Part shown: positions 54,964 to 64,000 of the stretch, piece after piece | Layout of the letters: every line of letters starts with the position of its first letter | Numbering within the stretch: the stretch's first letter is position 1 | Source of the DNA: Solen grandis | Lineage: Eukaryota; Mollusca; Bivalvia; Adapedonta; Solenidae | Direction: 5' to 3' | Length of the DNA stretch: 64,000 nucleotides | NCBI GenBank assembly: GCA_021229015.1 | Contig: CM037777.1 | Coordinates: 58,197,789-58,261,788, forward strand | Program-made: the position numbers and the translations under genes | Notes under the pieces: generated by a model | The model's database searches: none | Seen by the model: the letters and a program-made list of their open reading frames with translations, nothing else | Told to the model about the DNA's origin: nothing

Positions 54964-55977
54964 TTAGCTCAACTGAGCAAAGCTCAGGGTGAGCTATTGT
55001 GATCCCGTGAGCGTCCGTCGTGCGTCGTTAACAATTTTTAGTATTTACACTATATCACCTTTATTTCTTAATCAATCATCTTCAAACTTAAAGACAATGT
55101 TTATGACCATAATGTCTCGATTGAGTTCGATTATAGCTGAGATCCGTCAATTAGGTCTGGAGTTATTCCCCTTTTAATATTCAAAAAATGCCATATTTCA
55201 CATTGTTTACACTCTAGCATCTGCATCTTTTAAGCAATCATCTTAAAACTTTATGACAATGTTTATGACCATAATTTCTCGATTGAGTTCGATTATGGCT
55301 AAGATCCGTCAATTAGGTCAGGACTTATGCCCCTTTTAATATTAAAAATATACTGTATTTCACTTTGTTTACACTCTAGCATCTTCATCTTTTTAGCAAT
55401 CGTCTTCAAACTTTATGGCAGTGCTTATGACCATAATGTCTCGATTGAGTTTGAATATGGCTGAGATCGGTCAATTATGTCAGGAGTTAAGCCCCTTTTA
55501 ATATAAAAAATGCCAGATTTCACTTTGTTTACACTCTAGCATCTTCATCTTTTGAGCAATCATCTTCAAACTTTGTGACAATGTTTATGGCCATAATGTC
55601 TCAATTGTGTTTGAGAATGGCTGAGATCGGTCAGTTAGGTCAGGAGTTAAGCCCCTTTTGATATAAAAAAATGCCAGATTTAACTTTGTTTACACTCTAG
55701 CTTTATGGCAATGCTGCTTTTGACCATAATGTCTCGATTGAGTTCGATTAAAGCTGAGATCTGTTGATTAGGTCAGGAGTTATGCCCCTTTAAACATAAA
55801 AAATGCCAGATTTCACTTTGATTACACTCTAGCATCTTCATTTTTTTAGCAATCTTTTTTTAAAATTTAAGACAATGTTTATGCCCATAATTTCGCAATC
55901 AGGTTCAATTATAACTGATATTGATAAGTTAATTTATGAGTTATACCTTTTTCACCATTAAAAAAGCAAGATTCCCC
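54964..55977 (-). repeat. Composite element, family C, copy 9, cut by the LTR element
   Basis: In reverse orientation: TTTTTAGCTCAACTGAGC, AGCTCAGGGTGAGCTATTG, GAGCGTCCGTCGTGCG, then six core units of about 155-165 bp (TTTGTTTACACTCTAGCATC, GACCATAATGTCTCGATTGA, GTCAGGAGTTATGCCCC). The array stops where the LTR begins at 55,978. Confidence 0.7.
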
Positions 55978-56074
55978 TGTAATGTAATTGGACTCTAGCT
56001 AGACGATATTGTTACATTTTCATTGTTACTAACCTATTATAGATATAATTAGAGATTATAACAGGACCTTGCAT
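55978..56074 (+). repeat. 5' LTR, only the first 97 bp
   Basis: TGTAATGTAATTGGACTCTA to GGACCTTGCAT matches 63649-63745 with two substitutions. The match then stops, whereas the 3' LTR goes on for at least another 255 bp. No primer-binding site (TGG...) follows. The LTR remainder and PBS appear to have been deleted. Confidence 0.85.
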
Positions 56075-56130
56075 ACAGTCAGCAACTCACAACAGGTTAG
56101 TGCCTTCTACTTACGTTTCTTTCACAAATC

Positions 56131-57004
56131 ATGACAAACTACGACGCAGCCCGATTATTTCAGGAACTTTCAGTTCAGCTAGGAAATGTTTCAACAGCAA
56201 TAGGCACCCAAGGTATTTCGCAGGTCGTGCCGACATGGGGGGGGGGGGGGGGGGGGACTCAAAACAATTTAAGTCATGGATAAAAGCAATCGAAAAATAT
56301 GCTTTGCTCACCAATGCCAACGATGAGCGGAAAAAAATGGTCGCGTACCAAACAAGCTCAGGAACAGTTAGCGATAGTATTCAACGTTATTTGGCAGAAA
56401 ATAATAATGTCACCTGGACTGATTTTAAAACAGAATTAACATTAAAATTCGGGGAAATACGGGACTCGCAACATGCTCTAGCTCTTTTAAGGGACATAAA
56501 ACAGAAAGCCGACGAAAGTGTTCAGTTATTTGCCGAGCGTCTCCTAACTTTAGCGGAGGATGCGTATGATGACTTAGCGGATGGGTTACAGGTTATTGAA
56601 AGACAAATGATTGGTTATTTTATTGATGGGCCAAACAAAGAACAATTGAAAATCAAAATGTTGCGGGATAATCCCCTCACCTTTCAAGCAGCAGTCACAT
56701 CGGCTGTAAGTGAACAAAATCTCCGGGCCAGATTAGATTTAAGATTAGGGAAATCTTGTTCGGATGATTATCCGAGGGTAAGGCAGAGTCCAAACAATGG
56801 AAGTTAATCACTTTAGAACTGGAACTGTGAAATGTAGCTTTTGTAAAAGGCTTTAGATTGTAGGGCGAGAAGGCGTCACATAAATGAGATAGAATCTAGA
56901 CTGATTCAAAACAGCTATGTCAGCCCTAAAAACCAGGCGCATGTTATACAATGCTGGCACTGTCGAGGGCCTGGACATTTCCAACGAAACTGTCCCCAAC
57001 TTGT
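56131..57004 (+). pseudogene. Retroelement gag, frameshifted and split
   Basis: The likely ATG is at 56131 and that frame runs about 35 codons to a run of some 21 G (56236-56256). The capsid-like region continues in another frame (about 56265-56770: QFKSWIKAIEKYALL, LRDIKQKADESVQLFAERL) to a TAA at 56805. A CCHC zinc knuckle (CWHCRGPGHFQRNC) lies further on at 56952-56993, beyond more stops. Capsid plus zinc knuckle is the usual layout for packaging element RNA. As assembled it cannot be translated in one piece; the G run may be slippage or an assembly error. Confidence 0.8.
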
Positions 57005-57149
57005 ACAACAAGTCAGACGCTTTAAAGAAAAACACTGCTATCAAAAAAACTAGCATCACCCTGCCATGTCAAATCGACTGGCAGGGGCATTTCAAAATGT
57101 AATTTAGGTACCACGCTCGAATCAGACCTCAGTCCAAACTCATGCCTCA

Positions 57150-57425
57150 TTCAATTCAGAAAAACAAAGTCAGGGCCCTGATAGATTCGGGTGCGACGGT
57201 TTCACTAATTCATAAGTGTGTTTATGATTCCTTAAAGAATCGACCAAAACTTCAAAAAAAATAATCTTCGACTACAATCGGCTACAGGTAACGCACTTCT
57301 TATCTCGGGCTTCGTAAACCTAACATTCCAAATAGGAGAAGAGACAGTCACTCAAAAAGTTTATGTCTCAAAGAACCTATCCCGACTGTGCATACTCGGC
57401 AGGGATTTTATGGTTCAAAACTCTT
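57150..57425 (+). pseudogene. Retroelement aspartic protease, frameshifted
   Basis: ALIDSGATVSLIH (catalytic D-S-G at about 57184) and LCILGRDFM (57389-57412) are the two ends of a retropepsin. A run of A residues near 57252-57260 changes the frame between them. Confidence 0.75.
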
Positions 57426-57909
57426 GTCGCATATATTTTGATCTTAATATGCTGAGAGTAAAACAATCTTATGTTCCATTCGAAGATAAAAGATGCATTG
57501 CGTCACTAATCAGACTTAAAAGAAACACTGCTCTTAAACCACGCACGGCTTATATCTTACCTGGACAACTTAAAAAGCATCCTACTATTGGCATAGGGCA
57601 AGTTTATCAGGTAAATGAAATAAGCTCTGGCTATGTCACAAATGAACCAGGTCTGCATGTAACCAACTGAATATTCTACTTAGGAGGCCAGAGGCAAGTA
57701 CCTGTTTCTATCACAAATTACTCTAACAAAAAAATTCGATTGCGTCGGGGATGTGTAATCGGCCAAATATCCGACATAACTGACAAGGAAATAGGCAACA
57801 CCTCGTCTAAGGTATCTCAGATAAACTCTTATGCAATATTGACACACAATGTCCACTGTCTAGGAAGGAAATCAACTCTCCCGACAGACACAAGCATTTA
57901 GCGACCGAA

Positions 57910-59697
57910 TTGGTCAAGCGTAACAAAGAGCTTTTTGCAGAAAATGACTTTGACCTTGGACGCACATCGACAGTCAAACTGGAAATACCCACAGGTGATA
58001 ATCCCCCCATCAGACAAAAGCCATATCGGACACAATTAAACAATCGTAAGGTGATTAGCGAGTCTGTCACAGCCCTGTTGAAAGCAAAGATTATACAACC
58101 CTCTACTAGTCCTTGGGCGGCTCCCGTTGCAATTGTTAAAAAACGAGATGGGTCAAATCGGTTGTGTATTGACTACCGTAAGTTGAATAACATAACCGAG
58201 TCTCTTAACTTTCCACTACCTTTAATAGACGATATTCTGAGCTCACTTAAAGGATCTGTTTACTTCACAAGCCTTGACTTAGCCCAAGGGTATCACCAAA
58301 TGGAAGTAGCTAAACAGGACATACCTAAAACAGCTTTTGTCACCTTCAATGGTCAGTTTGAGTACACTGTTTCTCCATTTGGTACAAACAAATCGCCAGG
58401 AACCTTTCAAAAACGTATGTCCATTGTTTTAAAAGATTTAGAAGAATTCTCTTGCTGCTACCTGGATGACATAATCATATTTAGCCGCGACCTAGATTCA
58501 CATCAACGACACATACAGACAGTGTTTGACCGCCTCCGACAACATAATCTTAAAATGAAACTGAAAAAATGCAATTTCTTTCAAACCGAAACCACTTACT
58601 TAGGCTTCTTAATAGATAAAAATGGTATTCGCCCCGACAAGGAAAAGGTGTCGTGCATAGAGGCAATTCCAGTGCCGAAATGTGTCCGAGATATTAGATC
58701 TTTCTTAGGTGCTACTGGCTTTTACCGGTGGTTTATTCCATCCTACGCTCATAAAGCAGAACCCCTCGTGAATTTAACTAGGAAAAATGTACCTTTTACA
58801 TGGTCTTCTGATTGTCAGCAGGCTTTTCAAACCATAAAGAACAAACTTGCAGAGCTACCATTGCTAGGATACCCAGACCCCGAAAAACCTTACATTCTCT
58901 ACACCGACAGCAGCGATCACAGCGTAGGCGCATGCCTGGTACAGGAATGTGACATTCGGGCCACCGATGGCGATGAATCAGCTCCCAGGGAGCGACCTAT
59001 CTTCTTTCTCTCTCATAAACTTAATCGTTCCCAACTTAAGTACAGTACCATTATGAAGGAAGCACTAAGTATCAACTACGCGCTGCAGAAACTTGACCCA
59101 TATCTTCACGGTGCAAAGTTCACGATCAGAACTGACCACAAACCGCTCTGTTATCTTCTTACGTCTACTATTGAAAACAAAGTCTTACAACGTTATGCTC
59201 TAAATATATCAAGTTATGACTGTACAATCGAGTACTACCCAGGGAAGAAAAATGTAGTGGCTGACTACTTATCCCGTGTAATTTACCCTGAGGGGTCTAG
59301 GAGTGATACTGCCGATTTCCACTCTGACACTAATGAGGGCTCTCCCTGTGTATCTACGCACCCCTCAACAACTGAATGCCCCACCGAACAAACTTCTGTA
59401 ACTATGCAGGCACCCCAACCCGAAACTGTTGCCATGATAAATACAAATGGTTTAAATCCCAAGCAACTTGCTGACAAACCATTTACTCCTAGTGAGGAGC
59501 TTTCTGGTAAATCGGACACCTTAGAGGGATTTGACATGGCTGAAAAACAAGATCTAGATCCAAAGTTGTACCAATTTAAACAGCGTTTTATGCAGGATAA
59601 GCTTAAGGAAACTGAAGCATCAAAATTTGTAGATCAAAATGGCGTCTTGCATTATATTTCAGACCCTGATAATAATCCTATAGTATACAGTATATAG
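57910..59697 (+). CDS. Retroelement reverse transcriptase and RNase H (pol, first part)
   Basis: A 595-codon frame, also open for some codons upstream. It is part of a polyprotein, so no separate start codon is expected. RT motifs include WAAPVAIVKKRDGSNRLCID, LDLAQGYHQ and the catalytic YLDD at 58459-58470. RNase H follows: YTDSSDHSVGACL, then the acidic KEALSINYAL and TDHKPLCYLL. Order and wording are typical of Gypsy. The frame ends in TAG at 59695 within IVYSI, just before the integrase zinc finger. RT copies element RNA into DNA; RNase H removes the template. Confidence 0.93.
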   Translation: MVKRNKELFAENDFDLGRTSTVKLEIPTGDNPPIRQKPYRTQLNNRKVISESVTALLKAKIIQPSTSPWAAPVAIVKKRDGSNRLCIDYRKLNNITESLNFPLPLIDDILSSLKGSVYFTSLDLAQGYHQMEVAKQDIPKTAFVTFNGQFEYTVSPFGTNKSPGTFQKRMSIVLKDLEEFSCCYLDDIIIFSRDLDSHQRHIQTVFDRLRQHNLKMKLKKCNFFQTETTYLGFLIDKNGIRPDKEKVSCIEAIPVPKCVRDIRSFLGATGFYRWFIPSYAHKAEPLVNLTRKNVPFTWSSDCQQAFQTIKNKLAELPLLGYPDPEKPYILYTDSSDHSVGACLVQECDIRATDGDESAPRERPIFFLSHKLNRSQLKYSTIMKEALSINYALQKLDPYLHGAKFTIRTDHKPLCYLLTSTIENKVLQRYALNISSYDCTIEYYPGKKNVVADYLSRVIYPEGSRSDTADFHSDTNEGSPCVSTHPSTTECPTEQTSVTMQAPQPETVAMINTNGLNPKQLADKPFTPSEELSGKSDTLEGFDMAEKQDLDPKLYQFKQRFMQDKLKETEASKFVDQNGVLHYISDPDNNPIVYSI

Positions 59698-59714
59698 TAT
59701 AAGTATACATCCCT

Positions 59715-60530
59715 GTGCAGTTACGTCAGTTGGTCATTTCATCATCTCATGTTGATCTAGGGCATCCAGGTGCAAATAGATCTTTTGCTACACTCAAGCA
59801 GCATTTTTACTGGCCCGACATGTTCAAGGACCTATATCACCATGTTTCGTCATGCGTGCAGTGTCAAAGCCGAAACCTGCAGAAGGTGAAATCTCCCCTA
59901 AAAGAAACTAATATTCCCCCATTTCCCTTCGCAGAATTTTCGATAGACATACAGGGTCCATTCCCTACTACGGTATCAGGGAACAAATACATAGTGTGCT
60001 TTATTGATCACCTCTCCTCTTGGCCTGAAGCATTTGCTACCCCTGATCAAACGACAGACACTATCATACAACTTCTGTTAGAGGAGATCTACCCTCGGTA
60101 TGGCTGTGCCTACCGATGCGTAACTGACAATGGCAGTCAATTTACGTCTCAAGCTTTTCAAGAGACACTGGAGGAATTAAACATACAACATGTAAAGACA
60201 ACCCCATATCGGCCAAGCTCGAATGGACAGAATGAGCGGTCCCATGCTACGCTTAACTCTGTTATTTCTGAATGTGTAATGGGAAATGTCACCCAGTGGG
60301 ACTTGTACTTGAATTCAGCACTCGCATCTTTACGCTTCAATGTTTCCACAAATTCGAAATACTCACCATTTTTTCGTTTGTATGGTAGAGATGTTCTTCT
60401 ACCCCTTGACAGATTATTACGTCCGCAGCGACACTATTACGGTGAGCAATTTCATAAAGACATGCTGTCAAGAAATCATGATACATTTTTATATGTATAC
60501 CGCAACCTCAAAAAGGCAAAACGCCGATAG
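59715..60530 (+). CDS. Retroelement integrase core
   Basis: A 271-codon frame. The N-terminal HHCC zinc finger is H-x(3,6)-H (SSHVDLGH) ... CVQC. The DDE catalytic core has SIDIQGPFP, then TDNGSQFTS and SSNGQNERSHATL, giving D, D and E. It is separated from RNase H by a stop at 59695 and shifts frame near 60520 before the C-terminal part. It would insert the element DNA into the host genome. Confidence 0.92.
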   Translation: MQLRQLVISSSHVDLGHPGANRSFATLKQHFYWPDMFKDLYHHVSSCVQCQSRNLQKVKSPLKETNIPPFPFAEFSIDIQGPFPTTVSGNKYIVCFIDHLSSWPEAFATPDQTTDTIIQLLLEEIYPRYGCAYRCVTDNGSQFTSQAFQETLEELNIQHVKTTPYRPSSNGQNERSHATLNSVISECVMGNVTQWDLYLNSALASLRFNVSTNSKYSPFFRLYGRDVLLPLDRLLRPQRHYYGEQFHKDMLSRNHDTFLYVYRNLKKAKRR

Positions 60531-60640
60531 GCAAAGGGAGCAGATAAAAAATCACAGTTGGTTAATTTCCAGGTAAATAACCCGGTCTATTTTTTCAATT
60601 TCCAAAAATCTGGAAAACATGGAAGCCATATTATAGGATA

Positions 60641-61516
60641 ATGGAACAGGTGTCTGACCGAACTTTTCTAATAAAAAATCAACTCGACAATTCCATAATA
60701 AAATGTCATGCTAACCAAATTCGCCTTGCTAATTTAGACAATTGGGAATTACCAATGTCCACAGGTCAACGCCCCATGAGGCGAGCCGCAGTCAAATTGC
60801 CCCCTGTCGACTCCGATTTAAGTTCCTCGGATGAGTCCGGGTCTGAATAGAATAGAATATTGATTTAAAGACACCGCATATGGTGTCTAAAAACGCTTAA
60901 AATTACGATAAGTCACAAAACTATAAGTCACAAAACTATAAACAAGTGAATCCCGCACAGCAGGAGAGTAAACACGTTTAATATATCACGTATGTAAAAT
61001 CAAAGCTTGTTATATATACCAACGTCTTTAATAAAAGCGATCAGAGTATCAAGAGAAACAGTATTAAAAAGGTCTAACATAGATGCCACATTAAAATAAT
61101 TAGTTCTAATAAGACTTAAATCAATACAGTCGACTAAAATATGTTTGACAGTATACGGTTCCTGGCAAGGAACCGGGTCTGAAAACTCAGCTCACTCAGC
61201 ACGCATTAAGCAAGGAAAACGCTATGTCCATCGGCGGGAACACTCGTCAGATGAGGAGGATATTCCCCTCCGACAACTACAAACACGCTTACGGGCACAG
61301 GGTGCTAACCTCCAGCCGCAATCAGGAGACAATAATTCCCCTGACAATTCCGATAATTCCCTATCCCATCAGACCTCTAGCTCTGGCACATCGGTTAGCG
61401 CCTCAGAATCCATGGATACGGGATCTAACACTCAGTCATCAAGCCATTCTGAAGCAACGTCAGCAAACTCTGACACTGATTCTGCGCTTGCCCAACCCAC
61501 CTGTGATGAAACTTAA
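60641..61516 (+). pseudogene. Integrase C-terminal region and Ser-rich tail, interrupted by an insertion
   Basis: The first part (60641-60847) includes MEQVSDRTFLIKNQLDNS and an acidic end (SDLSSSDES). The second (61186-61516) is Ser/Asp/Gln-rich (REHSSDEEDIPLRQLQTRL). They are separated by a 327-bp insert flanked by an 11-bp direct repeat; outside the insert they are in register. The tail has no catalytic motif. Confidence 0.75.
60848..61174 (-). mobile_element. 5'-truncated non-LTR retrotransposon, nested in the LTR element
   Basis: On the minus strand the fragment codes the last residues of a LINE-type pol: EPYTVKHILVDCIDL, then SLDTLIAFIKDVGIYNKL and a stop. A 3' UTR ends in an ATTCT-type repeat (60849-60862). 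The target-site duplication CCGGGTCTGAA is present at 60837-60847 and 61175-61185. VKHIL(V/L)(D/E)C and FL/IKD(I/V)G(L/I)Y are common endings of molluscan LINEs. Confidence 0.85.
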
Positions 61517-62158
61517 ATGCAGGTTGACGCCGTCCACATGCATGGTACTCCGCCATCTTCACCTTGTAAGCCAGACGATAAAAATGCTCGAGTAAAAGAC
61601 TTACTGGACTTACTGAATGCCATCGCTGCGTTAATGTAATAAATGTAGTACCGTTACAAATAAGGAAAACTCCGTTAAATATTTTTAATTGGTTGTTTTG
61701 TTTGTAAATGATAGAAGCCAAGACACAAAGGCTGTTGTAAGGATAGTCTAGCCTAGACGATGTTTAAAGGGCAAGTAAACGGGATCACCTGTATTATAAA
61801 ACTAGCCTCCCCTTGTATATCTAATTGCCATTAGGGACAATTAATGTATATAGATATTGCACTTTACCAGTCAACTAATTGTTGTACCGGCAGATAGCGG
61901 TAATCGGATTAGTAAAGGTGCAACAAATATGTCTGCTTAACAGGTCTATCGAAGCATATGTAGCGAATAGCTGCCGAGAAATAAATGTAAGCTGCGAATT
62001 ACCAGATAATAGTGCGTAATTATTCAATAATGCCACAGAAAATTGATTATGGTGTATTTATGAGTTTTGACTGAGGCCTACAGACGAGTGTATGTAAATA
62101 GCTAGGAATTTATCCGTTATTATGAAGGTCACAATTATGTTAATAGGCAATGTCTTAA
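61517..62158. other. Non-coding region between pol and the env-like ORF
   Basis: It could hold the splice acceptor for an env-type mRNA, but no site was assigned. A minus-strand frame at 61425-61721 is a shadow. Confidence 0.4.
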
Positions 62159-62170
62159 TTGTCAAATGTT

Positions 62171-63103
62171 ATGTATAAAGGATTTGCTTATGATAGTGAG
62201 GATTTCAAAGAAAAACATTCAAGTCCTCATATTGTTAACATTTTAGTAAAAAAAAAAAATGTACGCCGGGGAACGTGGATAGTTATGACTAATACGCCGT
62301 TACGATTGAACATTAATTGCACCAACTCTCCATCCAATACGAGTGTCATTTCTCCGCCTTATGGGCTACTAACCCTTAACATCAGCTGCCAGGCTTTCCA
62401 TTCTAAATTATCATTGCCTATGTTTTATGTGTATCATAGCCAAGTTACTCTCAGTGATAATCTCCCTCCATTTACCATTACCAATTTCACGGACCTAAAC
62501 ATTTGGGAACCAATTCACACCTCCGTAAACAAAGGTTTTGTACCTTCCCTTCCAAAGCATTTAGCAGAAATCAAGCAAATTCCACTTAAGCAACTTGTGG
62601 CCCAACTACAAATGATCGACAATTTCTCTTCGGCTGACCTCACTTCCTCGAAAATTAACAAATGGTATTATGTTGGCTCTGGCGTGACAATTATATTTTT
62701 CATTGGGGGTGTAATTCTCATTCTGTGTTTATGCAAAAAGAAGGGTTGCGTCACTTGTTCTGTCATTAGGCGTGATCATGAACGTGAGGACCGAGGTACT
62801 GCCAACCGTGAGATCCGGGGGAATAACGAATATGTTCCCATGGTACCAGCGGACCATACAACTCCTGGGTACATTGAGAACAAGTTGCTGAGAGACGACT
62901 TCCCTTCTACGCCGCAGTTTTACAACCCACTTCCGGTCGCCAACCTAAATCCACTTCCGGTTGCTAACCTACACTTCGAAGGGTCCACACCAAACCAACC
63001 AAAATCTACCGGAAGTCAACTCATCCGACAACTTTACCCTCGTGTTGGATCAGCAGACGTCGGAGAGTCTGCAACTGCTACGGCTCCAGCCAAAACAAAC
63101 TGA
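62171..63103 (+). CDS. Env-like transmembrane protein of the LTR element
   Basis: About 310 codons from the ATG at 62171; the open frame extends a few codons further upstream. Several N-glycosylation sequons (NCTN, NTSV, NISC, NFTD, NFSS) lie in the first 160 residues. One transmembrane helix follows (YVGSGVTIIFFIGGVILILC, 62668-62727), then a basic CKKK stop and a cytoplasmic tail of about 110 residues with a duplicated NPLPVANL. The position after integrase and the topology are those of an envelope or other membrane third ORF. No fusion peptide, cleavage site or signal peptide was identified, and an A10 run near 62253 may shift the frame, so the N-terminus is uncertain. Confidence 0.7.
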   Translation: MYKGFAYDSEDFKEKHSSPHIVNILVKKKNVRRGTWIVMTNTPLRLNINCTNSPSNTSVISPPYGLLTLNISCQAFHSKLSLPMFYVYHSQVTLSDNLPPFTITNFTDLNIWEPIHTSVNKGFVPSLPKHLAEIKQIPLKQLVAQLQMIDNFSSADLTSSKINKWYYVGSGVTIIFFIGGVILILCLCKKKGCVTCSVIRRDHEREDRGTANREIRGNNEYVPMVPADHTTPGYIENKLLRDDFPSTPQFYNPLPVANLNPLPVANLHFEGSTPNQPKSTGSQLIRQLYPRVGSADVGESATATAPAKTN

Positions 63104-63109
63104 TATGGA

Positions 63110-63350
63110 ATCTTATTTCCGCTCTACACCAGGCTAACCAACAGATTTCAAAGATTGTGTTTAAAATGTTTCTTGGAACTTATTTCGATTTACACCAGTC
63201 TAACCAACAGATTTCAAAGATTGTGTTTAAAATGTTTCTTGGAACTTATTTCGATTTCACCAGCTAACCAACAGACCCCGAGGTTTATATATAAAATGTT
63301 CTTTTTAAAGTTCGACCCCGAGGTTTATATATAAAATGTTCTTTAAGTTC
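63110..63350 (+). repeat. Tandem duplications in the 3' leader of the LTR element
   Basis: ACCAGTCTAACCAACAGATT with TCAAAGATTGTGTTTAAAAT occurs twice, as does GACCCCGAGGTTTATATATA with AAAATGTTCTT. They lie between the env-like ORF and the 3' LTR. Confidence 0.85.
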
Positions 63351-63634
63351 ATTAAAATCTGATGTTATTCCAATCCTTAAAGTGGACTTAACTATCACAT
63401 TATACAGCATTATCGCTGCAATCACTCTATTCAATTATTTTGGTTCTTTTGTTATGTATATGTAAAAATAATTTTGGTCATTATTTTTATGGCAAGTGTA
63501 CTTTCATTGTATATAAATACATATACATGTTTAATTATTTTCATACCACTCCACTGCAATTGTAATCACTCATTTCAAAAATATATGTATATATTTATTT
63601 GACAGGCATGGCAACTATAAATGTAAATTTAAGT

Positions 63635-63648
63635 AGGGAAAAAAGGAG
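63635..63648 (+). promoter_or_regulatory. Polypurine tract
   Basis: GGGAAAAAAGGAG sits directly before the 3' LTR start (TGTAATG), where plus-strand DNA synthesis would be primed. Confidence 0.8.
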
Positions 63649-63846
63649 TGTAATGTAATTGGACTCTAGCTAGACGCTATTGTTACATTTTCATTGTTAC
63701 TAACCTATTATAGATACAATTAGAGATTATAACAGGACCTTGCATTAGTTATGCAACGTCTGTCTCAGTTGTGACTGTCGTTAACACAAATATTTGATAT
63801 TATGTAATACATATGGTTACTGTCTGGCTGGATGGTAACCAACCAA

Positions 63847-63853
63847 TATATAA
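63847..63853 (+). promoter_or_regulatory. TATA box in the 3' LTR
   Basis: CCAATATATAAGCTGACC, about 109-115 bp before AATAAA. The 5' LTR lacks this part, so the element has no promoter of its own on the 5' side. Confidence 0.65.
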
Positions 63854-63961
63854 GCTGACCGGACAAGGGTCTAGCAGGAGATCTTGTGGGATACCTAGAG
63901 AGATCTCGTTAGAGCCTCGAGGCTACCTCCAGCACGACCTTGCCAGATACCTTGGGGACTG

Positions 63962-63967
63962 AATAAA
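63962..63967 (+). terminator. Polyadenylation signal AATAAA in the 3' LTR
   Basis: GACTGAATAAATCTATTGCC, placed where R would end. Confidence 0.6.
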
Positions 63968-64000
63968 TCTATTGCCAGCCACCACCGTCTCGTGTTAGTT

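Larger units (their letters stand above)
55978..64000 (+). mobile_element. Gypsy/Metaviridae-type LTR element with env-like ORF
   Basis: In order: a shortened 5' LTR, gag with zinc knuckle, protease, reverse transcriptase/RNase H, integrase, a Ser-rich extension, an env-like membrane ORF, a polypurine tract and the 3' LTR, which reaches the window edge. The gag-PR-RT-RH-IN order is that of Gypsy. The two LTR ends differ at 2 of 97 positions, so the insertion is fairly recent. Gag and protease are broken, a stop splits RT/RH from integrase, and a non-LTR fragment sits in the integrase tail. The element is defective as assembled. It landed in a family C repeat. Confidence 0.92.
63649..64000 (+). 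repeat. 3' LTR (runs to or past the window edge)
   Basis: It begins TGTAATGTAATTGGACTCTA directly after the polypurine tract and continues for at least 352 bp. A TATATAA box at 63847-63853 and an AATAAA signal at 63962-63967 are spaced as in a U3-R unit. The CA end lies outside the window. Confidence 0.85.

Overview
The window looks like a stretch of animal nuclear genome, most likely from a bivalve mollusc (inference). It is AT-rich, its genes have GT-AG introns, and it is crowded with tRNA-derived SINEs, tandem-core composite repeats, small inverted-repeat elements and relics of pogo, hAT and LTR elements. Two gene types fit an invertebrate innate-immune repertoire: RING-less B-box/beta-propeller (TRIM-like) proteins and a RIG-I-like receptor helicase. 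Two runs of exactly 100 N (20758-20857 and 48345-48444) are scaffold gaps.

Layout. Positions 1-6.3 kb hold repeats: a MITE candidate, a SINE, two composite repeats and a pogo/Tigger remnant. Positions 6.4-9.4 kb hold TRIM-like gene A on the minus strand, 542 aa in two coding exons. Positions 9.4-17 kb are non-coding and repeat-rich. Positions 17.0-19.7 kb hold paralogue B (497 aa), which has lost B-box 1 in frame. Between the gaps (20.9-48.3 kb) lies one contig carrying an eight-exon minus-strand gene. That gene joins a CXorf38/DZIP3-type HEPN domain, an 11-residue-repeat coiled coil and the first half of an MDA5/RIG-I-type helicase. The exon phases agree at every junction and give 605 codons with no stop, but nothing after motif II (DECH) is found. 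Positions 48.4-54.6 kb hold a MITE, a hAT (ZMYM1-like) relic interrupted by a TA-flanked MITE, and a SINE. From 54.6 kb to 56 kb there are composite repeats. From 55,978 to the end there is a Gypsy/Metaviridae-type LTR element with broken gag and protease, a long pol frame, an env-like membrane ORF and a nested non-LTR insertion.

The main result is the HEPN-coiled coil-RLR gene. HEPN domains are often RNases, and an R-x4-H motif is present here. An RNA-sensing helicase joined to it, in place of the usual CARDs, suggests an RNA-sensing and RNA-cutting or signalling protein. This is inference from sequence alone, and I have not been able to search for earlier descriptions.

The main caution is assembly. 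Sequence left of gap 1 and right of gap 2 together match one continuous stretch next to TRIM gene A (about 10.8-11.08 kb). The helicase contig therefore seems to have been placed into a gap of about 100 bp in the duplicated TRIM block. That would also explain why the helicase stops halfway.
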